Source of the DNA: a virus | Strand: one strand, 5' to 3' | IMG/VR virus record: IMGVR_UViG_3300021127_000016 | Location: 1 to 40,405 of that record | Length of the DNA: 40,405 nt | Shown here: one piece after another, positions 16,973 to 22,514 of the stretch | Layout of the letters: each line of letters opens with the position of its first letter | Numbering within the stretch: position 1 is the stretch's first letter | Translations under genes and position numbers: made by a program | The notes under the pieces: generated by a model | Databases searched by the model: none | Told to the model about the DNA's origin: nothing | What the model saw: the letters and a program-made list of their open reading frames with translations, nothing else

Positions 16973-17446
16973 TTAAACTCCGAACGCTTGTAATGGTTTG
17001 AATGCTAATTTCAACACGGTTTCGAAATGACGAATTTCTTCTAATGTCATTTGTGTAGCGTCTTCAATTCCATTGTCGTGCAACATTTGAATAATGTTCA
17101 CTGATACCTGTAAACCGCGACGTTTTAGTTTGTTGCATTCGGGTTGTTTACGTTCGTTTCGCAACTTTTCATTCACGTGTTGCAATTCAACGACAACTTT
17201 GCGTGTTTCTTCCAATTCGTTCAACGTTTTTTCGCGTTGTGCCGTCACCTCGGCGTCAATTGATTCCAATTCTTTGAATTTATTTTCAACCTCCGAGAAC
17301 CGTTTTTCCATAAGTTGAATTCGTGCATTTTGGTCAACGATTGTTCTCGCTGCCTTTTTATTCAATTCCTCTAATTCCTTAATTCGTTTGTCCTTGGCGT
17401 CGATGACGCTCTTTGAAACTCTGATTCGTTGCGGTGCTTTTGCCAT
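16973..17446 (-). CDS. Coiled-coil hypothetical protein
   Basis: 157 residues. After a basic N terminus (MAKAPQRIRVSKSV) a coiled coil runs over about residues 18-100 (KRIKELEELNKKAARTI, then ELEETRKVVVELQHVNEKL). The C-terminal 45 residues look globular (MLHDNGIEDATQMTLEEI). The start is preceded by tandem AATAACCAATAAA and AAAACCAAAAAC runs. Function unknown; DNA- or partner-bridging roles are open. Confidence 0.78.
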   Translation of the reverse strand: MAKAPQRIRVSKSVIDAKDKRIKELEELNKKAARTIVDQNARIQLMEKRFSEVENKFKELESIDAEVTAQREKTLNELEETRKVVVELQHVNEKLRNERKQPECNKLKRRGLQVSVNIIQMLHDNGIEDATQMTLEEIRHFETVLKLAFKPLQAFGV

Positions 17447-17465
17447 TTTGTTTTTGGTTTTAAAT

Positions 17466-17618
17466 TTATTTATTGGTTATTAAATTTTGAATGATATGCA
17501 CCGACTTCCAAACAAAGAAACCGAGGGCAACAATACAAAGGTAAAAAATAACGACAACCGACGTGTTTTCGTTTTCGTCTTGGTCTTGGTCGTCAAAGTA
17601 ATTGAAATCTGCTCCCAT
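17466..17618 (-). CDS. 50-residue single-span membrane protein
   Basis: ATG at 17616..17618, TAA at 17466..17468. The N terminus is very acidic (FDDQDQDENENTS); residues about 21-39 (VVVIFYLCIVALGFFVW) form one membrane span; a short polar tail follows. It overlaps the nuclease gene by 26 bp. Size and topology resemble small phage membrane proteins such as minor holin or host-modifying proteins, but it is far from the lysis cassette. Function unknown. Confidence 0.68.
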   Translation of the reverse strand: MGADFNYFDDQDQDENENTSVVVIFYLCIVALGFFVWKSVHIIQNLITNK

Positions 17619-18015
17619 GTTCGTATTCAATTTTATTTATTAATTGTTTAAATTCGTCCAACGACCTAATGACGTAATAATCGACACCGCATTTTTTCGC
17701 CTTTTCCTCAAATTCGATTTGTTTTGGCGATTGCTTACCCGTCGGTGTTTTCATTTCAACCCAAAAATGTCGCCCTTTGTGATTTATGTATAAATCGGCA
17801 ACTCCCGACATGACGCCCGTACGTGCCAATCGGTGTTGATTTTCGTTGGCAATGTGAAAACACATCGACAACGGCGAATGAATGGGCAGACAATACGTGT
17901 TGTGATACCAACGCCAACATTCGTGTTGAATCAATTCTTCGCTTTTATCCAATTCGTTCTGCGAGGCGTTCGATTTTGTTTTTTTTGTAGGTTTTAACAA
18001 GTTTTGTATTGCCAT
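17593..18015 (-). CDS. VRR-NUC type nuclease
   Basis: 140 residues. The core GVADLYINHKGRHFWVEMK holds Asp 74 and the E-x-K pair (Glu 87, Lys 89) of the PD-(D/E)xK fold, followed by TPTGKQSPKQIEFEEKAK and DYYVIRSLDEF, the standard VRR-NUC C-terminal pattern. These small phage enzymes are thought to be Holliday-junction or branched-DNA nucleases active in replication, recombination or pre-packaging clean-up. It overlaps the MazG-like gene by 71 bp, rather long, but MAIQN is the only plausible start before the conserved core. Confidence 0.9.
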   Translation of the reverse strand: MAIQNLLKPTKKTKSNASQNELDKSEELIQHECWRWYHNTYCLPIHSPLSMCFHIANENQHRLARTGVMSGVADLYINHKGRHFWVEMKTPTGKQSPKQIEFEEKAKKCGVDYYVIRSLDEFKQLINKIEYEHGSRFQLL

Positions 18016-18235
18016 AAATAAGTTTTATTTGTTCGAGCATTATTTCGACGTCAGCAATTTCTTCCGCAACGTTATCTTTTGCCTTTTTAATTAAATCGGT
18101 GTTTCGTCCGTCTTTTCCAACAAAACGCAATTTCAAAATTGCTTGGGTCAATTCAGCCAATTCTTCAATTGTTTTCAACGTTTGCTCCTCGCTTCCATAG
18201 AATGCGATTGCGTTGGATAAAGTTTCAATATTCAT
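17945..18235 (-). CDS. MazG-like nucleotide pyrophosphohydrolase
   Basis: 96 residues. The helical motif EELAELTQAI (about 24-33) and EEIADVEIMLEQI (about 58-70) give the paired E-x-x-E ... E-x-x-D metal-binding pattern of all-alpha NTP pyrophosphatases. Phage MazG-like enzymes hydrolyse non-canonical or regulatory nucleotides and may blunt host stress signalling. Its ATG overlaps the stop of the ribbon-helix-helix gene (ATGA). Assigned from the motif; substrate unknown. Confidence 0.85.
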   Translation of the reverse strand: MNIETLSNAIAFYGSEEQTLKTIEELAELTQAILKLRFVGKDGRNTDLIKKAKDNVAEEIADVEIMLEQIKLIYGNTKLVKTYKKNKIERLAERIG

Positions 18236-18420
18236 TCTATTATATTTTCAATGTGTAAATCGTTGGAGTTCAAACGTTTGTCGTTGGTCCCTTGAACGTT
18301 TACTTCCTTTTCGACGCAAAAACGAATGAATTCTGACGTTGAACCGAACACGATTGCGCGTTGTTTTAGTTTTTCGTACGTTTTTTCCTCCAAACGTACC
18401 TGAATAGTCCTTGTTTTCAT
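18232..18420 (-). CDS. Ribbon-helix-helix DNA-binding protein
   Basis: 62 residues from MKTRTIQVRLEEKTY. The N-terminal strand TRTIQVRL followed by two helices (KTYEKLKQRAIVFGSTSEFIRFCVEKEV) is the CopG/Arc/ParG-like ribbon-helix-helix fold, which binds operators as dimers. The gene starts just below tandem TTTGTACTAC repeats (18421..18453), and a promoter box overlaps them. Self-repression through these repeats, as for plasmid CopG or omega regulators, is a natural inference. A start three codons upstream at 18429 is less likely because it would lie inside the promoter. Confidence 0.88.
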   Translation of the reverse strand: MKTRTIQVRLEEKTYEKLKQRAIVFGSTSEFIRFCVEKEVNVQGTNDKRLNSNDLHIENIIE

Positions 18421-18426
18421 TAGGTA

Positions 18427-18434
18427 CAAATGTA
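18427..18434 (-). promoter_or_regulatory. Promoter box for the RHH/MazG/nuclease/packaging operon
   Basis: The minus strand reads TACATTTG, then TACCTA, then the ATG of the ribbon-helix-helix gene, so the transcript would be leaderless or nearly so. The box lies within the tandem TTTGTACTAC repeats, so a protein bound there would block it. Confidence 0.55.
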
Positions 18435-18473
18435 GTACAAAATGTAGTACAAAACACGAAATCGCGAAAATTT

Positions 18474-18739
18474 TGTAACACCTGTAACACCTGTAACACC
18501 AACTTTTAATAGGCAGGACAAAAACGAAAAATCATTTCATTTTTGTAGTACAATTTGTGTTCAGTGCTTTTCCTATTAACTCTTTTAGTTGTTTTTGTAT
18601 TTTTGCTGTTACAGTGGCTCTAATCGAATGGTTTTCAATCGGTTACGTGTAACAGCACTGCTGTTACAGTGCTGTTACAGCTGTTACAAAAAAATGTTAC
18701 ATGGTTGGTTTACAAAGAGTTAACAAAAATTTTGTAACA
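18474..18739. repeat. Ten TGTAACA/TGTTACA elements, including three tandem 9-mers
   Basis: TGTAACACC is repeated three times head to tail at 18474..18500. Further TGTAACA copies are at 18648 and 18733. Inverted copies (TGTTACA) are at 18607, 18662, 18673, 18682 and 18695. GTTAC-GT-GTAAC at 18642..18653 is itself a small dyad. The elements fill the left half of the gene-free block and are distinct from the TTTGTASTACAAA family. Confidence 0.88.
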
Positions 18740-18805
18740 GCACTTTTTCGCGAAATGGCAAAAAAATAATTGACGGATTCGCAATTTGTAGTACAAAATG
18801 CAAAA

Positions 18806-18859
18806 CATACACTAAAATACACCCCTTTTGTACTACAAATAGGTGTATGCTGGTGTATG
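18806..18859. repeat. 54-bp nested dyad centred on TTTGTACTACAAA
   Basis: CATACAC (18806..18812) matches GTGTATG (18853..18859), and ATACACC (18817..18823) matches GGTGTAT (18842..18848). Both pairs share the same centre, 18832.5, which falls on the perfect element TTTGTACTACAAA (18827..18839). The pattern suggests cooperative protein binding or a cruciform within the origin-like region. Confidence 0.82.
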
Positions 18860-18895
18860 TTTTTGGTGTTTTTTGGGCAAAAAAAAAGTGTGTAG

Positions 18896-18922
18896 TACAA
18901 AAAAAGGGCAAAATTGCCCTTT
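18896..18922 (-). terminator. Terminator closing the early/replication operon
   Basis: The stem AAAGGGCAA/TTGCCCTTT (18903..18911 with 18914..18922) is followed on the minus strand by a run of seven T. It lies about 40 bp beyond the stop of the last early gene and separates that operon from the repeat block. Confidence 0.85.
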
Positions 18923-18963
18923 AATTTAACATTTGTAGTACAAAACGCAAAAAGCGTAAAAAG

Positions 18964-19296
18964 TTACGATTTCATGGAATTGGTGAATTCAAGGAGTTGG
19001 AGGATTTCTTCGTTGGATAATTTTTGGATTTTTTCGACCAATTTTTTCCGAATTGCCTCCATTTTAGACGTGCGACGATAAAACTTGATTTCAGATTTGG
19101 TAAAAAAAAGTCGTGTCGCGGAATTCAACGATTTTCGGGTTTCGAGGTCAAATGTTTCGTTAAACAAATGGTTTACGTTTCGCGTCCATGCCGTGAATTG
19201 TTTCGTGTGATGTGTCGCGTCGTCCACGGTGCGGACAATCCACGTCGCGCCGTGTTGGTCGTACAACTGCGCGTCAACTTCGATTTTCTTGTTCAT
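18964..19296 (-). CDS. Hypothetical protein, last gene of the early operon
   Basis: 110 residues beginning MNKKIEVDAQLYDQHG. The N-terminal half is mixed alpha/beta with several His and Trp (VDDATHHTKQFTAWTRN); the C-terminal third is helical (RKKLVEKIQKLSNEEILQ). It overlaps the upstream zinc protein by 23 bp and ends about 40 bp before a terminator. No family recognised. Confidence 0.78.
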   Translation of the reverse strand: MNKKIEVDAQLYDQHGATWIVRTVDDATHHTKQFTAWTRNVNHLFNETFDLETRKSLNSATRLFFTKSEIKFYRRTSKMEAIRKKLVEKIQKLSNEEILQLLEFTNSMKS

Positions 19297-19459
19297 AGAT
19301 GTGTGATTTGTAGCAAGTTAGACATAGTTTCCCGTTGCCAGATTCAAAAGTATCTGGCAACGGTTCATAAAAATGTGAAAATTTTACCTCGTTACACCCA
19401 AAACAAAATTCTTTTGTTCGTGGCGGACGGTTATCGAGGTCAAAATGGAAGGTCGTCAT
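19274..19459 (-). CDS. Small zinc-ribbon protein
   Basis: 61 residues from MTTFHFDLDNRPPRT. Two CxxC pairs (FCFGCNEVK and LCLTCYKSH) about 25 residues apart form a likely zinc ribbon. It overlaps the SSB-like gene by 20 bp. A start at 19564 is open but would lie deep inside the SSB-like gene. A 12-bp perfect inverted repeat lies within the gene (19332..19363). Role unknown; nucleic-acid binding is likely given the replication neighbours. Confidence 0.75.
   Translation of the reverse strand: MTTFHFDLDNRPPRTKEFCFGCNEVKFSHFYEPLPDTFESGNGKLCLTCYKSHIYEQENRS
19332..19363 (-). other. 12-bp perfect inverted repeat within a coding region
   Basis: CCGTTGCCAGAT (19332..19343) and ATCTGGCAACGG (19352..19363) are exact reverse complements with an 8-nt loop. 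The stem is G/C-richer than its surroundings. No T-run follows on the minus strand, so it is not a standard terminator. It may affect mRNA stability or act as a pause site. Confidence 0.7.
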
Positions 19460-19826
19460 GTTGGGGAGCAAATTCTGATTGAACCGTTTTCGGTTGTTGA
19501 ACCTGTTGACTTTGTTCCGTTTGCGGTTGTGATTTTGATTCTGTATTCTGTCCGACGTTTTCAATCCTCCAAATGTCCAACGTGTTGAACACCTTTATTT
19601 CGCCTTCTTTATTCGTCCATTCGCGACCACGGAGGTTAAATTGGATTTTTACGAGGTTGCCAACGGCGAATGAATCCAACAACGTCACGCGGTCTTGGGA
19701 CGCCTGGAGTTCGATTATTTGAGGGTACTGCGTCGAATTGTCTTCGATTACCACGGTGCGCGTTCTGAATTTTTCGCTCACCTGTTTTGTTTCTCCGATT
19801 CTTTTGATTGTTGCTGTGATTTCCAT
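19440..19826 (-). CDS. Single-strand DNA-binding-like protein (DUF3127)
   Basis: 128 residues. The N-terminal 85 match the DUF3127 pattern of Bacteroidota: MEITATIKRIGETKQVSEKF, then QDRVTLLDSFAVGNLVKIQF and NLRGREW, an OB-fold. The linker is Gln/Ser/Pro-rich and the last residues are HDDLPF, the acidic tip by which SSB proteins recruit partners. It follows the primase-helicase by 34 bp in the operon. Role: coats single-stranded DNA during phage replication. Confidence 0.9.
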   Translation of the reverse strand: MEITATIKRIGETKQVSEKFRTRTVVIEDNSTQYPQIIELQASQDRVTLLDSFAVGNLVKIQFNLRGREWTNKEGEIKVFNTLDIWRIENVGQNTESKSQPQTEQSQQVQQPKTVQSEFAPQHDDLPF

Positions 19827-19860
19827 TGTTTTGTTTTGATTTTGGTTTATTGATTAATTA

Positions 19861-22065
19861 TTAAAAAGGTAAATTTTCGGGCGGGGGCGATTGCATTATA
19901 TTTTCGTTGCGTTTCTTGACGTGGTAAGTTCGCGCGACGGTTGAACCGATTCGTTTCAAAACCTGATTGAAACCCATGTTTTTCAATTCCGCCCCCAGTT
20001 TTGTGTAGTTGAAAATTCTTTGAGCAGAGTTGGTTTCGATGTAGTTTTTAATTTGTGTATTGGTCATATATTCGCCGTCATATTCCGAATTCGGCTTCAT
20101 GAAATGTGTGTCAATCAACTCCGCTTCTGGGTTCGTTGCAATGAAATTGTCCGACGATTGTTTAAGGAGTTCAATGTCGGCGGAAGTGAATTGCCATTTG
20201 TACCCAGATTTGTAAAGGTCATAAAATGCCATAAATAACGCGTTTTTGTCGATTGCGTTATATTTCGCATGGTCGATTGAAAGGACGTTTATTGGAACAA
20301 TACGTCGGTTGCCCGTTGGGTCTGAAATAAGGTTCAGGTCGTTCGTCGTTCCGCACAACACAGAAATACGCTTCATTTCCTTGTGTGAACGTCCATAAGG
20401 TAAACGAATCGAAAATGATTGTTTAGACGTCAATTCTTTCAACCGACGTGCCTCCTGTTTTGATTTTCCGCCGAATTCGTCGTCCATTATAACCAACTTT
20501 TTACACATAAGAATATCGTCGTCCTTGCCCATATCCAATTTTGATTCAGCGTAATATGGCTGTAATGCTGTGGGCAATAATCGACGAAAAAATTCGGTCT
20601 TGCCAGTATTTTGCCGCTCACCAGCCAAGACCAATACCAATGGCGAATATATGCCGTGTGCTGAAGAAATGATTCCGACGCCCCATTGCGTGAGCCATTT
20701 TAGGACGTTTGGCGTGTCGGTGTTAATGCAATCTGCAAGTTGTTCAATTAGTGCGGTTGACCGTTGGACATTTTTCGCCTCTTGAAAAAACTCAAAAAAT
20801 GGGTTATATTGTTCGATATATTCGGAAAAAATATATTTCGTGAAATAATCGAACGAAATTTTTTGTCCCTCGGTTGACGTCGTCAAATTAATGAACATGG
20901 TGTTCAATTCCATGTCGTTGATTATTTTTGGCAATCCGTCAATCAAAACGTTTCGGTCTTCGAAATTGTTTGTAATTACGTTGAATCGGATTCTGTAATT
21001 CGACTGCAAGAACAACTGAATTATTTCCGCCTGTGTTTCGCCGACCATTTCAAGGGAAACGTTTTTTTCAAAAACCGCCGTCGCGACCTCTTCCGCCAAC
21101 TGGACGTCAAGACCCGAATCTTGGGCAATCTTAACAACCGAATCCTTCGAACGCGATTGTTTTTTCGCCATTTTCGAAATGTTCTCCAATTGGTATGACT
21201 GCTTAGATTTCAATTCAATTCCAGCCATTTTTGCCAAATGGTAAAATGAACCTATTCGGATTTTAGTCGCACCGCCGTCGCGGATACAATAAGTGAATTG
21301 TTTGTCGCAATTCTTTTCCTCATATTTCGAATTTTGTGAACAAATCGCGTGAAAATAACGACGACCTCCTTCGTGGAATTCAGAAGCCAACGCAAACCCG
21401 ATTGTCAAATAATTTTGGTATTCACCACTCGTTAAATCCTTGCCCGACGTGACAATGTTTTGAATCAATTGTTCGAATTCGTTGCCCGTCAAAACCGTTG
21501 CAAATGATTTCGGTTCGCGTTCCTTTTTTGGGTATTCTTTGAAAACCTTTGCTTTTTGGTTAATAAAAAGGTTTTGGTCAATGGAAAGAAAACGAAGACG
21601 GCTGACATTCGAACAACTTTTGTCAATCAATTGCGTGTACGTCCTAAAATAATAGTTTTTTAAACCATTGTACGCGTCAGCGTGTCGGTTGGCGTCGATA
21701 CGAACCAGCGCAGCCAATCCCTCGCCAGAAGCCGAATAAAGAACCGAATACGTGTATTGGTCGTTCTCCAAAGTCGTTTTGAAATCTGAAATATTTTCAA
21801 CGTGGTCAAAATCGATGCAAATAAAACCCGAATGTTGTTTCAAATTCGCATTAGCAACCTTTTCGTTGAACGTCCCTGAAATGGTAACCGCAGGAATTCT
21901 ATTTTTTAACCGTGTGCGGACGTCCTTCGGTTGCCCCTTGGATTCTCGAAACGCGTTAATTTCTTCCGAAAATCGTCCTGTTCTGACGTCGTTCAAATAT
22001 TCGCGAATGTCGATTTCTTGGAAATCGGTCGGCGACATGATGTTTTTTAGAAAATTGATTTTCAT
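19861..22065 (-). CDS. Primase-helicase (BT4734-type N terminus plus VirE/SF3-like ATPase)
   Basis: 734 residues from MKINFLKNIMSPTDF; this ATG overlaps the upstream stop (ATGA), so it is preferred over a start 11 codons earlier. The N-terminal domain has FICIDFDHVENI (about 81-92) and YSASGEGLAALVRI, the pattern of BT4734-family primase-like domains. The C-terminal virulence-associated-E ATPase has Walker A GERQNTGKT (near 483) and Walker B LVIMDDEFGG (near 525), then CGTTNDLNLISDPTGNRR with the arginine finger. Together they would prime and unwind DNA. It ends in PPPENLPF, resembling an SSB tip. Confidence 0.92.
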   Translation of the reverse strand: MKINFLKNIMSPTDFQEIDIREYLNDVRTGRFSEEINAFRESKGQPKDVRTRLKNRIPAVTISGTFNEKVANANLKQHSGFICIDFDHVENISDFKTTLENDQYTYSVLYSASGEGLAALVRIDANRHADAYNGLKNYYFRTYTQLIDKSCSNVSRLRFLSIDQNLFINQKAKVFKEYPKKEREPKSFATVLTGNEFEQLIQNIVTSGKDLTSGEYQNYLTIGFALASEFHEGGRRYFHAICSQNSKYEEKNCDKQFTYCIRDGGATKIRIGSFYHLAKMAGIELKSKQSYQLENISKMAKKQSRSKDSVVKIAQDSGLDVQLAEEVATAVFEKNVSLEMVGETQAEIIQLFLQSNYRIRFNVITNNFEDRNVLIDGLPKIINDMELNTMFINLTTSTEGQKISFDYFTKYIFSEYIEQYNPFFEFFQEAKNVQRSTALIEQLADCINTDTPNVLKWLTQWGVGIISSAHGIYSPLVLVLAGERQNTGKTEFFRRLLPTALQPYYAESKLDMGKDDDILMCKKLVIMDDEFGGKSKQEARRLKELTSKQSFSIRLPYGRSHKEMKRISVLCGTTNDLNLISDPTGNRRIVPINVLSIDHAKYNAIDKNALFMAFYDLYKSGYKWQFTSADIELLKQSSDNFIATNPEAELIDTHFMKPNSEYDGEYMTNTQIKNYIETNSAQRIFNYTKLGAELKNMGFNQVLKRIGSTVARTYHVKKRNENIMQSPPPENLPF

Positions 22066-22361
22066 ACGCCGAAACCAGATTTGTAAATTTTGGAACAAAG
22101 GTTGGCGTAAAAAATATCGTCACCCCACTTTTGCAACGCCTCGTCCCCTCCGATTTCACGTTTGTGGCGATTAATAAATTCTACGGTTTGCGTTATTTCC
22201 CAAACTTTAGCTTTTGAATCGTTGGCGTTTGGAACGACAGACATCTTGGATTGGCGAATCAGTTGTTGACAAAAACAACAATTTATTGAAACGAGGTCAG
22301 TCTGTGGTATTGGATAATAGCGAGGAGGAAGCGTTTTTTTACATTTTGCGCAGGTTTCCAT
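22062..22361 (-). CDS. Zinc-finger-like small protein
   Basis: 99 residues beginning METCAKCKKTLPPRYY, with a second pair in NCCFCQQLIRQ, giving a four-Cys zinc site. The rest is helical (EITQTVEFINRHKREIGG). Its stop overlaps the ATG of the primase-helicase. The bases after its start codon (AAACCTGCG) repeat a motif found at other early start codons. Likely a small replication accessory protein; function unproven. Confidence 0.78.
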   Translation of the reverse strand: METCAKCKKTLPPRYYPIPQTDLVSINCCFCQQLIRQSKMSVVPNANDSKAKVWEITQTVEFINRHKREIGGDEALQKWGDDIFYANLCSKIYKSGFGV

Positions 22362-22376
22362 AGGTGAAGAACAATA

Positions 22377-22469
22377 TTAAATATTAACGCCACGACCAGT
22401 TTTGAGATTGAAAAACCTGCGAAGTTGAAAAATCAAAAAACGGTCGGGCGTTAAATTCTTGAATGTCAT
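22377..22469 (-). CDS. 30-residue leader peptide candidate
   Basis: ATG at 22467..22469, TAA at 22377..22379, encoding MTFKNLTPDRFLIFQ followed by LRRFFNLKTGRGVNI. The ATG has the AACCTGCGAAATC leader seen at other early genes and lies 29 nt below a promoter box. The whole ORF is threaded through the interleaved inverted repeats at 22384..22482, so translating it would unfold the structure. It may be a regulatory leader ORF or chance. Confidence 0.4.
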   Translation of the reverse strand: MTFKNLTPDRFLIFQLRRFFNLKTGRGVNI

Positions 22470-22482
22470 GATTTCGCAGGTT
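22384..22482 (-). ncRNA. Interleaved inverted repeats: candidate pseudoknot leader RNA
   Basis: Arm A TTAACGCC-a-CGACC (22384..22397) pairs with GGTCG-GGCGTTAA (22442..22454): 13 bp with one bulge. Arm B AACCTGCGAA (22414..22423) pairs perfectly with TTCGCAGGTT (22473..22482). The pairs interleave, so together they can form an H-type pseudoknot. It lies in the 150-bp gap between helicase and zinc-finger genes, behind a promoter box. No known riboswitch class was recognised. Confidence 0.62.
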
Positions 22483-22497
22483 GTATTGATTTGGTTG

Positions 22498-22505
22498 CAA
22501 ATGTA
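22498..22505 (-). promoter_or_regulatory. Internal early promoter box
   Basis: The minus strand reads TACATTTG (TAnnTTTG), 10 bp beyond the helicase stop. A start near 22491 would place the pseudoknot and leader ORF at the 5' end of a transcript for the primase-helicase genes. The -33 region is weak. Confidence 0.5.
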
Positions 22506-22514
22506 ACAATAAAA

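Larger units (their letters stand above)
18432..18944. repeat. Seven TTTGTA(G/C)TACAAA elements
   Basis: The core GTAGTACAAA is at 18432..18441, 18444..18453, 18545..18554 (last base T), 18788..18797, 18892..18901 and 18935..18944, and inverted at 18827..18836. Three copies form the full odd palindrome TTTGTA-S-TACAAA. A degenerate copy, TAGGTACAAA, is at 18421..18430. The first two copies and the degenerate one are tandem at 12- and 11-bp spacing beside the ribbon-helix-helix start codon. Confidence 0.88.
18421..18963. other. Putative replication origin / repeat-rich control region
   Basis: This is the longest stretch without a gene (about 540 bp). It holds seven GTAGTACAAA elements, ten TGTAACA/TGTTACA elements, a 54-bp nested dyad, A/T-rich runs, and a terminator at its right end. 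It lies between the end of the replication operon and a DNA-binding protein gene. Clustered short repeats with an A/T-rich segment are how iteron-type origins look. No protein-coding signal was seen on either strand. Confidence 0.65.

Noticed and set aside
18697-18911. Short open frames of 63-67 codons on the minus strand in the repeat block
   Set aside because: They are built from the repeats (Cys/Thr-rich nonsense), overlap each other and the terminator, and lack normal leaders.
18421-18944. CRISPR-like array
   Set aside because: Repeats are 9-13 bp, palindromic, irregularly spaced and in both orientations, with no spacer pattern and no cas genes.
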